Source: Sphingomonas paucimobilis NBRC 13935 (GTDB taxonomy: Bacteria; Pseudomonadota; Alphaproteobacteria; Sphingomonadales; Sphingomonadaceae). Taken from it: a stretch of 64,000 bases of DNA. The notes below the pieces were generated by a model. The model searched no databases, was not told the origin of the DNA, and saw nothing but the letters and a program-made list of their open reading frames with translations. A program made the position numbers and the translations under genes. Shown one piece after another: positions 1-9,271 of this stretch. The DNA lies in NCBI RefSeq assembly GCF_000739895.2, contig NZ_BBJS01000058.1:1-64000 (forward strand), read 5' to 3'. How positions within the stretch are numbered: the stretch's first letter is position 1; each line of letters begins with the position of its first letter.

Positions 1-406
1 GGGTCGGCGCCACGGCACCGCGACCACGCCAGCCGGGTGCGGCGCCGGGCACCGGCCCGCGCCAGCCACCCCGGCCCCATCCCCGCCACTGATCACGGAT
101 CGCACCCCCGCGCCACGCATCGCGCCGGCCCTGCCAATAGGCGCGCTGCCCGTCATTCCAGGGATAGGCGCGGCGGTAGCGGTCGTAGACATAGATGCCC
201 GTGCCTGGATAATAAAAATTGTCGTACCAGCCATAATAGGACGGCGCATAGCCATAGCCGCCGCCATAATAGCCGGGCGCATATCCGCCGCCATAGCCGG
301 CCCCCACCGACACACCGCTATAGCCATAGCCATCGGTGCAGCCGCCGAGCGCCAGCAAACCGGCCGCCATCAATGCGGCCCAACCCGTCTTGCCAAGGAC
401 CATCAT
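1..406 (-). CDS. Gly/Tyr-rich putative lipoprotein, partial (3' end outside window)
   Basis: Open minus-strand frame that starts at ATG 406-404 and runs off the left edge, leaving 135 codons with no stop. The start is supported by a GGAGAGG ribosome site just upstream; a second Met follows at once. Residues 1-22 form a short lipoprotein signal peptide ending in L-G-G-C, so Cys23 is the expected lipidated residue. The mature part is rich in Gly and Tyr, with repeated GGGYG-type and GYY blocks, then becomes Trp/Arg-rich. This composition is common in small alphaproteobacterial envelope proteins of unknown function. It is divergent from petA. Confidence is good that it is a gene; no function can be given. 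Confidence 0.75.
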   Translation of the reverse strand, partial: MMVLGKTGWAALMAAGLLALGGCTDGYGYSGVSVGAGYGGGYAPGYYGGGYGYAPSYYGWYDNFYYPGTGIYVYDRYRRAYPWNDGQRAYWQGRRDAWRGGAIRDQWRGWGRGGWRGPVPGAAPGWRGRGAVAPT

Positions 407-710
407 GCCTCTCCACGCCCCTGGGCAAATTCTGGCGGGTGCGGCAGGGGTCCGTCATCCACGTCGATCAGCGGTCAACCCACCGTAGTGACGTCAGTTC
501 CTAAGCGTCAAAGGCTGCACCCGTGCTGAACCGCGGTCCGACGAGGATCGGCCCAAAGGGGATTGGCAAAGCCCGCCAAGCAAGGCTAACCTGAAGTACC
601 GTTCATCATGGGCGGGTTGTGACAGGGCGGCGCATGACCGGGACCAATCCGGCACGACCGTCCAGAGCGTACCGTTTGCGCACGCGATCGAAGGTGGAGG
701 GACAAGACGA
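407..710. promoter_or_regulatory. Divergent intergenic region between lipoprotein gene and petABC
   Basis: A 304-base gap without a credible gene that must hold the promoters of the minus-strand lipoprotein gene and of petABC. On the plus strand a weak sigma70-like pair is visible: TTGGCA at 563-568 and GCTAAC at 585-590, 16 bases apart. A GGAGG ribosome site for petA lies at 696-700. I see no clear operator palindrome. Confidence 0.35.
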
Positions 711-1304
711 ATGGCGATGACGGAGAACACCGTACCCCCCGGCGAGGCGCCGGAGCCATTCCAGGAAGAGGTCCATGATCCCCGTCGCCGCGACTTCATC
801 AACATCGCGGCCGTATCCTTTGCCGGGGTGGGCGCGCTGGCGATCGTCCTGCCGCTGATCAACCAGATGAACCCCTCGGCCGATGTGCTGGCCCAGTCGA
901 CGACCGAGATCGACCTGTCCAAGATCGCGCCGGGCCAAGCGATCAAGGCCAGCTTCCGCAAGCAGCCGCTGTTCGTCCGCAACCTGACCCCCAAGGAAAT
1001 CGCCGAGGCCGACGCGGTGCCGCTGTCCGAGCTGCGCGATCCCCAGACGCTGGCGGAACGGACCAAGCCGGGCAAGAAGAACTGGCTGATCACGCTGGGC
1101 GTCTGCACCCATCTGGGCTGCGTGCCGCTGGGCGCGGGCGAAGGCGAGAATAAGGGCCCTTATGGCGGCTATTTCTGCCCCTGCCACGGCTCGGCCTATG
1201 ACACCGCCGCGCGGATCCGGAAGGGCCCGGCGCCGCTGAACCTGTTCGTGCCCGATTACAAATTCGACAGCGACACGACCGTCACGGTCGGCGCGGCCGC
1301 TTAA
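711..1304 (+). CDS. petA: Ubiquinol-cytochrome c reductase iron-sulfur (Rieske) subunit
   Basis: Rieske subunit of the cytochrome bc1 complex; it moves one electron from ubiquinol to cytochrome c1 on the periplasmic side of the inner membrane. The 197-aa protein has an N-terminal RRRDF motif followed by a hydrophobic anchor (about residues 27-50), as expected for Tat-dependent insertion. The two cluster loops are complete: CTHLGC (Cys132, His134, Cys137) and CPCHGS (Cys156, Cys158, His159), giving two Cys and two His ligands plus the loop disulfide. Start 711 is chosen because GGAGG lies 10 bases upstream. It is first of three genes in the operon, 14 bases before petB. Confidence 0.97.
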   Translation: MAMTENTVPPGEAPEPFQEEVHDPRRRDFINIAAVSFAGVGALAIVLPLINQMNPSADVLAQSTTEIDLSKIAPGQAIKASFRKQPLFVRNLTPKEIAEADAVPLSELRDPQTLAERTKPGKKNWLITLGVCTHLGCVPLGAGEGENKGPYGGYFCPCHGSAYDTAARIRKGPAPLNLFVPDYKFDSDTTVTVGAAA

Positions 1305-1318
1305 AGGGGACCCGAGAG

Positions 1319-2617
1319 ATGAGCTTTCCCTGGGCCAAGCATTATGAACCCAAGCAGCCGGTCATGCGCTGGCTGGACGAGAAGCTGCCGCTGCCGCGCC
1401 TCGTCTACAATGCGGTGGGCGCCGGCTATCCGGTGCCGCGCAACCTGAATTATTTCTGGAATTTCGGCGTGCTGGCGGGGGCAGCCCTCGCCATCCAGAT
1501 CATCACCGGCGTCGTGCTGGCGATGCATTATGCGGCCAATGCGGGCGTCGCCTTCGACTCGGTCGAAAGCATCATGCGCGACGTCAATGCCGGCTGGTTC
1601 CTGCGCTATGCCCACGCCAACGGCGCGTCGATGTTCTTCATCGTCGTCTACACCCACATCTTCCGCGGCCTCTATTACGGATCGTACAAGGCCCCGCGTG
1701 AGATGGTGTGGCTACTTGGCGTCGTCATCTTCCTCCTCATGATGGCGACTGCCTTCATGGGCTATGTCCTTCCCTGGGGGCAGATGAGCTTCTGGGGGGC
1801 GCAGGTCATCACCGGCTTCTTCTCGGCGATCCCGGTGGTCGGCGACACCATCCGCATCTGGCTGCTGGGCGGTTTCGCGCCGGACAATGCCGCGCTCAAC
1901 CGCTTCTTCTCGCTCCACTATCTGCTGCCCTTCGTGATCGCGGGCGTCATCATCCTGCACATCTGGGCGCTGCACATTCCGGGTTCCAACAACCCAACCG
2001 GCGTGGACGTGAAGGGCGAGCAGGATACAGTGCCGTTCCACCCCTATTACACCGCCAAGGACGCGGTGGGGCTGGGTGTGTTCCTGCTGGTCTTCGCCAG
2101 CCTGCTGTTCTTCTTCCCCAATTATCTGGGCCATCCGGACAATTACATTCCGGCCAACCCGCTCTCGACGCCCGCGCATATCGTGCCCGAATGGTATTTC
2201 TGGCCCTTCTACGCGATCCTGCGCGCCTTCACTGCCGACTTCATCCTGCCCGCCAAGCTGTGGGGCGTGCTGGCGATGTTCGGGTCGATCCTGCTACTGT
2301 TCTTCCTCCCCTGGCTGGACAGCTCGCCGGTGCGCTCGAACAATTTCCGGCCCAAGGCGCGGGTGGCCTTCTGGGTGCTGGTGGTCGACGTGCTGCTGCT
2401 CGGCTGGTGCGGAGGCTCGCCCGCGACGCCCTTCTTCATCATCCTCAGCCAGATCACGGCGGCCTATTATTTCCTCCACTTCCTGGTGATTCTGCCCTGG
2501 ATCGCCCGGACGGAGCGGCCCGCACCGCTGCCCAACTCGATCACCGAGGCGGTGCTGGCCAAACATGGCGGCACGGCCCCCACCAAGTCGGCCCTAACCC
2601 CTTCGGCCTCGGCCTGA
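1319..2617 (+). CDS. petB: Cytochrome b of the bc1 complex
   Basis: Membrane core of the bc1 complex, carrying the two b hemes and both quinone sites. The 432-aa protein has about eight membrane helices. The heme ligands are visible as two histidine pairs with the classical spacing of 14: His99/His113 in helix B and His200/His214 in helix D. The PEWY motif of the Qo site is present (in [15 protein letters not shown]). Length matches undivided bacterial cytochrome b rather than the split b6/subunit IV type. It follows petA after 14 bases and precedes petC by 26 bases, so the three are one operon. Confidence 0.97.
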   Translation: MSFPWAKHYEPKQPVMRWLDEKLPLPRLVYNAVGAGYPVPRNLNYFWNFGVLAGAALAIQIITGVVLAMHYAANAGVAFDSVESIMRDVNAGWFLRYAHANGASMFFIVVYTHIFRGLYYGSYKAPREMVWLLGVVIFLLMMATAFMGYVLPWGQMSFWGAQVITGFFSAIPVVGDTIRIWLLGGFAPDNAALNRFFSLHYLLPFVIAGVIILHIWALHIPGSNNPTGVDVKGEQDTVPFHPYYTAKDAVGLGVFLLVFASLLFFFPNYLGHPDNYIPANPLSTPAHIVPEWYFWPFYAILRAFTADFILPAKLWGVLAMFGSILLLFFLPWLDSSPVRSNNFRPKARVAFWVLVVDVLLLGWCGGSPATPFFIILSQITAAYYFLHFLVILPWIARTERPAPLPNSITEAVLAKHGGTAPTKSALTPSASA

Positions 2618-2643
2618 CGCGAACCGAGAGAGGATAAAAGAAC

Positions 2644-3492
2644 ATGGTTCGTGGCATCGCATTCCTGGTCGGGGCGGCCTTCACCTTCGTTCTCGCCATC
2701 GCGCTGTGGGGCAGCATCTCGGGACTCATCTCCGAGCCGCCCATCCCCACCGCCGAGGAGGAGTTCCACCTTCACCCCAAGGAGGCGCATCTGGCTTCGG
2801 ACGGCGTATTCGGTCGTTTCGACCGTCGCCAGCTCCAGCGCGGCTTCCAAGTCTATAAGGAGGTGTGCGCGGCCTGCCACTCGCTGCGGCTGGTGGCGTT
2901 CCGCGACCTCGCCGATCTCGGCTATAATGAGGCCGAGGTGAAGGCGATCGCCAATCAGTGGGCGATCGAGCAGCCGTCGATCAACCCGGAGACGGGCGAG
3001 GCGACGACGCGCAAGAACATGCCCGCCGACCGCTTCCCCTCGCCCTTCGCCAACGAGGTCGCGGCGCGCGCGGCGAACAACAACGCGCTGCCGCCCGATC
3101 TGTCGCTGATCACCAAGGCGCGGCATGAGGGCACCAACTATGTCTATTCGCTGGTCGGGCCCGATGCCTATCGCAACCAGCCGGCCGAGCTGCTGCGCAA
3201 GTTCCCCGACGCCAAGACGCCGACGGGTCTGCACTACAATCCCTATTTCGCGAACCTCAACATCGCGATGCCGCCACCCATCACCCAGGACGGCCAGGTG
3301 CAATATGCCGACGGCACGCTCGCAACCCGCGACCAGATGGCCAAGGACGTCGCCGCCTTCCTGACCTGGACCGCCGAGCCCAAGCTGGAATCGCGCCATG
3401 CCGCCGGGATCGGGGCGTTCATCTTCATCCTGATCTTCTGCTTCCTGGCCTGGGGCGCGTATCAGAATGTCTGGCGCGACGTGAAGCATTGA
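2644..3492 (+). CDS. petC: Cytochrome c1
   Basis: Heme-c subunit of the bc1 complex, passing electrons from the Rieske protein to a soluble or membrane cytochrome c. The 282-aa protein has an N-terminal hydrophobic export segment (about residues 4-22), the c-type heme motif CAACH (Cys75, Cys78, His79), and a C-terminal anchor (about 256-275) ending in a short basic tail, the usual topology. A Met axial ligand lies in the distal half. Last gene of petABC, followed by a Rho-independent terminator. Confidence 0.96.
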   Translation: MVRGIAFLVGAAFTFVLAIALWGSISGLISEPPIPTAEEEFHLHPKEAHLASDGVFGRFDRRQLQRGFQVYKEVCAACHSLRLVAFRDLADLGYNEAEVKAIANQWAIEQPSINPETGEATTRKNMPADRFPSPFANEVAARAANNNALPPDLSLITKARHEGTNYVYSLVGPDAYRNQPAELLRKFPDAKTPTGLHYNPYFANLNIAMPPPITQDGQVQYADGTLATRDQMAKDVAAFLTWTAEPKLESRHAAGIGAFIFILIFCFLAWGAYQNVWRDVKH

Positions 3493-3518
3493 GACGGGAC
3501 TATTTGATGTGAGAGCCT

Positions 3519-3551
3519 GGGGCGGTTTCCGATGCGGGAGCCGCCCTTTTT
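3519..3551 (+). terminator. Rho-independent terminator of petABC
   Basis: A GGGCGGTTTCC arm pairs with GGGAGCCGCCC (two G-U pairs) around a GATGC loop and is followed by TTTTTA. It lies 27 bases after the petC stop. Confidence 0.8.
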
Positions 3552-3568
3552 ATTGGAGCTGCAATCTC

Positions 3569-3670
3569 CGTTCCGGCTAAGCGAAGCCGAAGCCCAAGCG
3601 CTGCCCTTTTCCCATATCCATCTTGGAAGCGGTTTCCCTTGGCCTTCGACTTCGCTCAGGCTGAACGGAG
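3569..3670. repeat. REP-like inverted repeat pair, copy 1
   Basis: Two facing copies of the sphingomonad REP-like element: a diverged copy (gctaagcgaagccgaagccc, 3575-3594) and a good copy (ggccttcgacttcgctcagg, 3641-3660, running on to tgaacggag). Together they could form a cruciform or RNA hairpin just before apt. Confidence 0.8.
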
Positions 3671-3719
3671 CGGGAGCGTTGGGGCTTCCCCCCCCTTTAC
3701 CCCCGAAGCCGTCCGGCCC

Positions 3720-4268
3720 ATGACGTCCCACATGAACGCCAATGACGATCTGAAAGCCCTGATCCGGACGATCCCGGACTTCCCCAAGCCCGGCATCCAG
3801 TTCCGCGACATCACCACCCTGCTGCTCGACCCCAGCGGAGTGGCGCGCACGGTGGAGCGGATGGTCACCGCCACGCGGGGGCCCGTCGATCTGGTTGCCG
3901 GGATCGAGGCGCGGGGTTTCCTCTTCGCCGCCGCGCTGGCCGTGCCGCTGAACGCTGGCGTGCTGCTGATCCGCAAGGACGGCAAGCTGCCCGGCACCAC
4001 CATCGCCGAGGATTATGCGCTGGAATATGGCCAGGACCGCATCGCCATCCATGAGGATGCGCTGGTCCCCGGCGCGCGCGTCCTGCTGGTCGATGACCTG
4101 ATCGCAACCGGCGGCACCGCGCGGGCTGCCGTCCGGCTGATCCGGAAAGCGGGTGGCCTGGTCGAGCAGGCGCAGTTCCTGGTCGACCTGCCCGATCTGG
4201 GCGGGGCGGATGCGCTACGCGGCGACGAGATCGCGGTCGACGCGCTGGTCTCCTTTCCCGGTCACTGA
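3720..4268 (+). CDS. apt: Adenine phosphoribosyltransferase
   Basis: Salvages adenine to AMP with PRPP in the cytoplasm. The protein (182 aa from ATG 3720; 178 aa from ATG 3732) matches the usual size of about 180. The PRPP loop VLLVDDLIATGGTA is intact with Asp125/Asp126, as are the N-terminal IRTIPDFPKPGIQFRDIT block and GIEARGFLF. The frame stays open further upstream but enters the REP repeat, so I start it at MTSHMNANDDL. No clear Shine-Dalgarno is seen. The stop overlaps the trmL start (TGATG). Confidence 0.93.
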   Translation: MTSHMNANDDLKALIRTIPDFPKPGIQFRDITTLLLDPSGVARTVERMVTATRGPVDLVAGIEARGFLFAAALAVPLNAGVLLIRKDGKLPGTTIAEDYALEYGQDRIAIHEDALVPGARVLLVDDLIATGGTARAAVRLIRKAGGLVEQAQFLVDLPDLGGADALRGDEIAVDALVSFPGH

Positions 4269-4723
4269 TGCGGCTCGCACTCTACGAGCCCGATATCGCG
4301 GGCAATGTCGGCACGCTGATCCGCACCGCCGCCTGTTTCGGCATCGCGGTCGACCTGATCGAGCCGATGGGCTTTCCCTATTCCGACCGGGCGCTGGCCC
4401 GCTCGGCGATGGACTATGTCGATCGGGCCGAAGTCGTGCGCCATGCCGACTGGACGGCGTTTCAGGCGGCGGCGCGCGGCCGAATCGTGCTCGCGACGAC
4501 CTTGGGCGCATTGCCCCTGCCCGATATGCGGTTCCGCCCTGACGACGTCATCCTGCTCGGCTCCGAAGGGGCGGGCGTGCCATCGGCGGTGCATGACGCC
4601 GCCGATATCCGCGTGCGTGTGCCCATGCGCGCTGGCGTACGTTCGCTCAACGTCGCGATAACCGGCGGAATTCTAATGGCGGAAGCGCGCCGCCAGACGG
4701 GTTGGGATCAGATCACGCCTTGA
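4268..4723 (+). CDS. trmL: tRNA (cytidine/uridine-34-2'-O)-methyltransferase TrmL-like (SpoU family)
   Basis: Small SpoU-family (SPOUT fold) methyltransferase; TrmL 2'-O-methylates the wobble base of certain tRNA-Leu. The 151-aa length equals that of TrmL. The family motifs are visible: N-terminal EPDIAGNVGTLIRTAACFG, central LGSEGAGVP, and C-terminal VRSLNVAITGGILMAEARRQ, which form the knotted SAM pocket. The start overlaps the apt stop by one base, implying translational coupling. I am confident of the family; the exact substrate follows from length and motif similarity. Confidence 0.88.
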   Translation: MRLALYEPDIAGNVGTLIRTAACFGIAVDLIEPMGFPYSDRALARSAMDYVDRAEVVRHADWTAFQAAARGRIVLATTLGALPLPDMRFRPDDVILLGSEGAGVPSAVHDAADIRVRVPMRAGVRSLNVAITGGILMAEARRQTGWDQITP

Positions 4724-4758
4724 CCCTCTGCACCACCCCAGCCCAGAAGCCGAACGCC

Positions 4759-5619
4759 ATGAACAGCCGTACCCCCGACATCGCGCTCGACGCCGAGCAG
4801 GACGCCGCCCGCCTCTGGTTCGAAACCCTGCGCGACCGGATCTGCGCGGAGTTCGAGGCGATCGAGCGCGAGGCCGGGTCGGACGCGACCTTCACCTATA
4901 CGGCCTGGGACCGGGCCGATCCCAGTGGCGAGCCCGGTGGCGGTGGCGTGCGCGGCGTGATGAAGGGCCGCGTGTTCGAAAAGGTCGGGGTCAATGTCTC
5001 GACCGTCGGTGGCACGTTCGAGGGGCCTTTCGCCAAGACGATTCACGGCGCGGGCGACGATCCCCGCTTCGTCGCGACCGGCATCAGCCTGGTCGCACAT
5101 ATGGCCAATCCGCATGTTCCAGCGGTTCATATGAACACCCGCTTCCTGACCACGACCAAGCGCTGGTTCGGCGGCGGTGCGGACCTGAATCCGCCGTTGC
5201 CGATCGAAGAGGACACCGCCGATTTCCACGCCCGGTTGAAGGCCGCCTGCGACGCGCATAACCCGGAGTATCATCCCCGGTTCAAGGCCTGGGCGGACGA
5301 TTATTTCTACATTCCGCACCGTCAGGTGCATCGCGGCGTCGGCGGCATCTTCTACGACCATCTGGAGGGGGATTTTACGGGCAACTTCGCCTTCACCCGC
5401 GATGTCGGCGAGGCGTTCCTGGACGTCTTCCCGCGCATCGTCCGGCGGCGCATGGGGCTGCCTTTTACCGAGGCCGATCGCGCCGCGATGCTGGCGTGGC
5501 GCGGTCGCTATGCCGAGTTCAACCTGGTCTATGATCGTGGCACGCTGTTCGGGCTCAAGACCGGCGGCAATATCGACGCGATCCTGATGAGCCTGCCGCC
5601 ACTCGCGACCTGGGAATAA
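4759..5619 (+). CDS. hemF: Oxygen-dependent coproporphyrinogen III oxidase
   Basis: Converts coproporphyrinogen III to protoporphyrinogen IX using O2, a late heme step. The 286-aa protein carries the family blocks GGGGVRGVMKGRVFEKVGVN, GPFAKTIHG, VHMNTRFL, WWFGGGADLNP-like (RWFGGGADLNPP) and a C-terminal YAEFNLVYDRGTLFGLKTGG signature. I start at MNSRTPDIALD because the upstream extension (to 4702) overlaps trmL and has no family resemblance. Presence of the aerobic enzyme fits a respiring organism with petABC. Confidence 0.94.
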   Translation: MNSRTPDIALDAEQDAARLWFETLRDRICAEFEAIEREAGSDATFTYTAWDRADPSGEPGGGGVRGVMKGRVFEKVGVNVSTVGGTFEGPFAKTIHGAGDDPRFVATGISLVAHMANPHVPAVHMNTRFLTTTKRWFGGGADLNPPLPIEEDTADFHARLKAACDAHNPEYHPRFKAWADDYFYIPHRQVHRGVGGIFYDHLEGDFTGNFAFTRDVGEAFLDVFPRIVRRRMGLPFTEADRAAMLAWRGRYAEFNLVYDRGTLFGLKTGGNIDAILMSLPPLATWE

Positions 5620-5625
5620 GCGGCC

Positions 5626-6219
5626 ATGGCGCTGATCCCCGTCGATCCGGCCGAGATCGCGACGATCGTCACGACGCTGGAGATGCGCGAGCGTCCCCGG
5701 CCCCGGCCAATGCCGCCTTCGCCCCTGTCGCTGTCCGCCTGGAAGATGCCGGACCTGGCCAAATATCGGACGCTGTTCCGGCGCGTCGGCGCGCCCTGGC
5801 TATGGTTCTCGCGGCTGGTAATGGACGATGCCACGCTGGCCGCGATCGTCCACGACCCTGCGGTCGCCGTCTTCGCGGTGGTCGACCGGGCGGGGATCGA
5901 GGTCGGCATGCTCGAACTCGACCATCGGCAGCCGGGCGCTTGCGAGATCAGCTATTTCGGACTGATCCCGGAACTGGCGGGGCAAGGCCATGGCGGCTGG
6001 CTGATAGCGCAGGCGCTGATGCGCGCCTGGACCACGCAGGTCGATCGGGTCTGGGTCCATACCTGTACGCTGGACCACCCCGCCGCCCTCAACTTCTATC
6101 GCAAACAGGGTTTCGAAGCGGTGTCGCGCGCGATCGAGACCTTTCCCGACCCGCGCGACTTGGGCATTCTGCCCGAAGAGGCCGCACCTCAGATCCCCCG
6201 GCTGACCAACCGGCGATAG
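5626..6219 (+). CDS. GNAT-family N-acetyltransferase
   Basis: 197-aa protein with a C-terminal GNAT fold. The acetyl-CoA pyrophosphate loop is visible as IPELAGQGHGGWLI (Q/R-x-x-G-x-G/A type), followed by a HTCTLDHPAALNFYRKQGF block typical of motif B. The first 60 residues are Pro/Arg-rich and unlike the core domain. It follows hemF after 6 bases and is probably cotranscribed. Its 3' end overlaps the convergent membrane gene by 31 bases. The substrate is unknown. Confidence 0.85.
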   Translation: MALIPVDPAEIATIVTTLEMRERPRPRPMPPSPLSLSAWKMPDLAKYRTLFRRVGAPWLWFSRLVMDDATLAAIVHDPAVAVFAVVDRAGIEVGMLELDHRQPGACEISYFGLIPELAGQGHGGWLIAQALMRAWTTQVDRVWVHTCTLDHPAALNFYRKQGFEAVSRAIETFPDPRDLGILPEEAAPQIPRLTNRR

Positions 6220-6953
6220 GCCGCGATCGCGATCAGCACCTGGGCGATGCCGGCGGCCATCGCCACCGCCGCCGCCCCGGCGTGGAGCAAGGCGATCATG
6301 ATGGGCCCACCGTCATTCGCCTGTGCCCACTCGACGAGCAACAGGAAGGGCTGGGCCGCGATCATGCCGCCCAGCGAAGTACAGGACGCCAGAGCCGCCA
6401 TCGGCAGACCGACGCCGCGTGTCAGCACCAGCGAGCGTGCGATGGCTGCCAAAGCCGGCATGCGCCGCTCGGCGAACAGCACCGGGCCGACCAGCATCAA
6501 TCGCCCGGCGACGTACAGGCCCGGCAGGATATAGAGCAGCATCCCCGCCCCGACCGGCAGCGCGATCAGGATCATCGCGAGCAGGAATCGCGGTGCCACC
6601 CGCAAGGCGAGTTTGAGCGCCTGCCCCACGCTGAACCGTCCACCGCTCAAGCACAGCGCGAACAAGGCCGCCGAGCCGATCATGCCCAGTGCATAGGCCG
6701 CGAAATACCAGCTGCCATAATGGCCCGCCCAGGTTCCGACCGAATCGAACCACGCCATGGCGCGCGCCGTCGCCTCCGCCCGCGCATCGCCAGAGGTGGG
6801 TTCGGCGGGCATGGGCGGTTCCGGAACCAGCAGCCCCAGCGCCAGCGGCGGCCAGAACAGGAATGGCGCGCCCAGTCGGATCAACAGATCGCGGTCCCGG
6901 CGGAACAGACTCCACGCGTCCCGCAAGGTCGCAACAACATCCAATCCCATCAC
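6189..6953 (-). CDS. Polytopic membrane protein of unknown function
   Basis: 254-aa hydrophobic protein starting at ATG 6953, with about six membrane spans and few polar loops; the N-terminus DAWSLFRRDRDLLIRLGAP resembles small polytopic proteins related to the GPDPase membrane-domain/DUF families. Its start overlaps the stop of the upstream gene (TGATG), so the two form a coupled pair. The 3' end overlaps the GNAT gene by 31 bases in convergent orientation. No catalytic motif is visible. Confidence 0.75.
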   Translation of the reverse strand: MMGLDVVATLRDAWSLFRRDRDLLIRLGAPFLFWPPLALGLLVPEPPMPAEPTSGDARAEATARAMAWFDSVGTWAGHYGSWYFAAYALGMIGSAALFALCLSGGRFSVGQALKLALRVAPRFLLAMILIALPVGAGMLLYILPGLYVAGRLMLVGPVLFAERRMPALAAIARSLVLTRGVGLPMAALASCTSLGGMIAAQPFLLLVEWAQANDGGPIMIALLHAGAAAVAMAAGIAQVLIAIAAYRRLVSRGI

Positions 6954-7822
6954 AATGTCGGCGAACCGTCCTCCGTCACCTCAGCAGCCTCGACCACCGG
7001 CACACCCGCCGCCGCGACATAGAGCCGCGCGATGAAGACATAGGCCAGGGTCATGAACCCCGCGCTGACGATCGATCCGACAAGGCTCGCCAGGCCGATC
7101 ACCAGCGCCTGATGCCCGCTGCCCAGGATCAGGCGGAAGGCGATGGCGGTGACGCCCTGTGCCGCCGCAGTCGTGACGAAGACGAGGATCACGAACAAAA
7201 TCGTCACGCCGATCAGCCGCCACGTCATGCCCCTGGTCAGCGTGATCGAGCGGCGGATGGCGCCCAGCCCGCGACGCTCGTTGAGCACCACCGCATAGGT
7301 CAGCATCAACCGCGCCATGACCCAGAAGGCCAGGATGAAGGCGGTCAGGCCGTACAGGATCACGAATAGCCCGGCTCCAGGGGGCATCGGAGGCATCAGC
7401 GCCGGATTGCCCTGCGCCGCGATCGCCCGGGCAAAGTCGAAGCCCGACACACCGAGCACGACCACGGGCACGAGCACCACCAGGGCAAAGACGAGGCCAA
7501 GCACGACCGCGACGCCGAGCAGCGGGAGCAGCCGGCGCAGACCGGCCCGCGACGCCTCCGCCGAGGTCGTCGCCGGATGCGTCGCCAGCGCCATGATCGC
7601 CAGTTGCGCCCAGATGCCGAGCCCGATCGCCACCAGGGTGACCAGCAATCCGGTCACGCTCGCGCCGGCGGACATATTGGCCATGGTCGTCTGGGGAACC
7701 AGCAGCAGTTGCAATATCACGGGCAGAACGAAACCGATCGCGGCAAAGGGCGCGAGCATTCCGGTCCTGCCCGCCAGCACTTGCTGGGTGCTGTCCCACA
7801 CCGATCCGATTCTGACCGTCAT
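6950..7822 (-). CDS. Polytopic membrane protein, GPDPase membrane-domain-like
   Basis: 290-aa protein from ATG 7822 ([12 protein letters not shown]), with about six to seven membrane helices and the segment [27 protein letters not shown], similar in character to the membrane domain associated with glycerophosphodiester phosphodiesterases and to DUF7847-type proteins. The frame is open further upstream but runs across the lipB gene. Coupled to the downstream 254-aa membrane gene by a 4-base overlap; the two may be distant paralogs or subunits. Divergent from lipB. Confidence 0.75.
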   Translation of the reverse strand: MTVRIGSVWDSTQQVLAGRTGMLAPFAAIGFVLPVILQLLLVPQTTMANMSAGASVTGLLVTLVAIGLGIWAQLAIMALATHPATTSAEASRAGLRRLLPLLGVAVVLGLVFALVVLVPVVVLGVSGFDFARAIAAQGNPALMPPMPPGAGLFVILYGLTAFILAFWVMARLMLTYAVVLNERRGLGAIRRSITLTRGMTWRLIGVTILFVILVFVTTAAAQGVTAIAFRLILGSGHQALVIGLASLVGSIVSAGFMTLAYVFIARLYVAAAGVPVVEAAEVTEDGSPTL

Positions 7823-7951
7823 CCTGGCCTCCCTGCCGCACGCGATCGCGCCTCCGCGATCAAACCCCATGCGGTGCCTAGCCGATCGCCCCGCGCAACG
7901 CCATCGCCGCCGCTTGCATCCCCGGGGCGCGAGGCGCAGATAGCCGCCATC

Positions 7952-8623
7952 GTGACCCAAGACCCTGTCATCCCCGATATCGAATGGCGCATCAGCCCCG
8001 GCCAGACCCCCTATGACCAGGCGCTGACCGAGATGGAGGCGCGCGCCGCCGCAGTGGCGGCCGGCGAGGCACGCGAGCTGGTATGGCTGCTCGAACATCC
8101 GCCGGTCTATACCGCGGGGACCAGCGCCGATCCGGTCGAGCTGGTCGATCCGCGTTTCCCCGTGTTCCAGACCGGGCGCGGCGGCAAATATACCTATCAC
8201 GGCCCGGGTCAGCGCACCGGCTATCTGATCCTCGACCTGAACAAGCGGGGGCGCGACGTCCGCCATTTCGTCCACAGCCTGGAGGATTGGTTGATCGCCG
8301 CGCTCGCCCGGCTGGGCGTCCATGCCTTTCAGGCGGAGGGCCGCGTCGGCATCTGGACGCGCGATGGCGGCCCGGAGGCCAAGATCGGCGCGATCGGCGT
8401 GCGCGTGCGCCGCTGGGTCACGTTGCACGGCTTTGCGATCAACATCGCGCCCGACCTGTCCCATTTCGGTGGGATCGTGCCATGCGGCCTACCCGAATTC
8501 CCCGTGACCAGCCTTTTCGCGTTAAACGGCGTCAAGTCGTTGGAAACCTTTGACGAGGCGCTGGCGTTCACCTTTCCGGCCTTTCTCAACAACCTCCATC
8601 CGGTCCGACAAAACGAGGCTTGA
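7952..8623 (+). CDS. lipB: Octanoyl-(acyl carrier protein):protein N-octanoyltransferase
   Basis: Transfers octanoate from acyl carrier protein to lipoyl domains, the first step of lipoate biosynthesis. The 223-aa protein has the motif [12 protein letters not shown], the catalytic lysine in [11 protein letters not shown] and the catalytic cysteine in [15 protein letters not shown]. The most likely start is GTG 7952 ([12 protein letters not shown]), which gives the family length; upstream in-frame sequence is antisense to the neighbouring membrane gene. The gene is divergent from that membrane pair, with 129 bases between them. Confidence 0.92.
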   Translation: MTQDPVIPDIEWRISPGQTPYDQALTEMEARAAAVAAGEARELVWLLEHPPVYTAGTSADPVELVDPRFPVFQTGRGGKYTYHGPGQRTGYLILDLNKRGRDVRHFVHSLEDWLIAALARLGVHAFQAEGRVGIWTRDGGPEAKIGAIGVRVRRWVTLHGFAINIAPDLSHFGGIVPCGLPEFPVTSLFALNGVKSLETFDEALAFTFPAFLNNLHPVRQNEA

Positions 8624-8713
8624 GGACCGGGCGGTATCCGATTAATGTCCACCCCGATTTGGGTATTAGGGCCAGCAAGCCGTTCCAAATCCTAAATATC
8701 AAGGGAGCTTCCA

Positions 8714-8983
8714 ATGCGTGCAATCATCTCCAAGGTCCTGATGGGCTCGGTCATCGCCGGCGCGGCGCTCGCGGTTTCGGCTTGCGGCTCGAAGACCGAG
8801 AACACCACCGACGCCAACATGGTCACCGACATGAACGCGACCGAAGGCATGGACACCACCACCGACAACATGACCGCTGTCGACGGCGCCATGAACGGTG
8901 GCATGATGGCCAACGACACCATGGGCAACGACATGATGATGTCGAACGACACCATGATGACCAACACGTCGAACGCGATGTAA
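8714..8983 (+). CDS. Small Met/Asn/Thr/Asp-rich lipoprotein
   Basis: 89-aa protein with a clear lipoprotein signal: MRAIISKVLMGSVIAGAALA followed by V-S-A-C, lipidated Cys24. The mature part is very low complexity, consisting almost wholly of Met, Asn, Thr, Asp, Gly and Ala in repeats such as NDTMGNDMMMSNDTMMTN, about one fifth Met. A ribosome site (AAGGGAG) lies upstream. A strong terminator follows, so it is a monocistronic transcript. Met-rich outer proteins can bind Cu(I) or act as oxidant sinks, but nothing here proves this. Confidence 0.85.
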   Translation: MRAIISKVLMGSVIAGAALAVSACGSKTENTTDANMVTDMNATEGMDTTTDNMTAVDGAMNGGMMANDTMGNDMMMSNDTMMTNTSNAM

Positions 8984-9014
8984 TCATCGTCGGGGTCATT
9001 CCCACGATGAAGGA

Positions 9015-9047
9015 AAGGGCCGTCCGGGCGACCGGGCGGCCCTTTTT
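9015..9047 (+). terminator. Rho-independent terminator
   Basis: GGGCCGTCCGG pairs with CCGGGCGGCCC around GCGA and is followed by TTTTT. It lies 32 bases after the Met-rich lipoprotein gene. Confidence 0.9.
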
Positions 9048-9271
9048 CATTGCGGCTGGTCTTTGGGCGATATCCTGCATCGACGTCGCCCATCGCCTCC
9101 ATGTCGGCCCGTTCCGACGGCGGTTCTGCCCGTACCGATCTCGTTACTTTTCAGGAACGAAGCGGCGGCCATGGAATGTAGAATGTGTTACGATTTTCAT
9201 TGGGTCGCACCCGAAAAAGCGTTATGTTTCGGGACGCTTTCGAAGCCCTACGGGGGAAGGATCACATAGAG

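Noticed and set aside
37-504. Plus-strand frame rich in Arg, His and Pro at the left edge
   Set aside because: Composition is that of an antisense frame; the minus strand encodes a lipoprotein with signal peptide and ribosome site.
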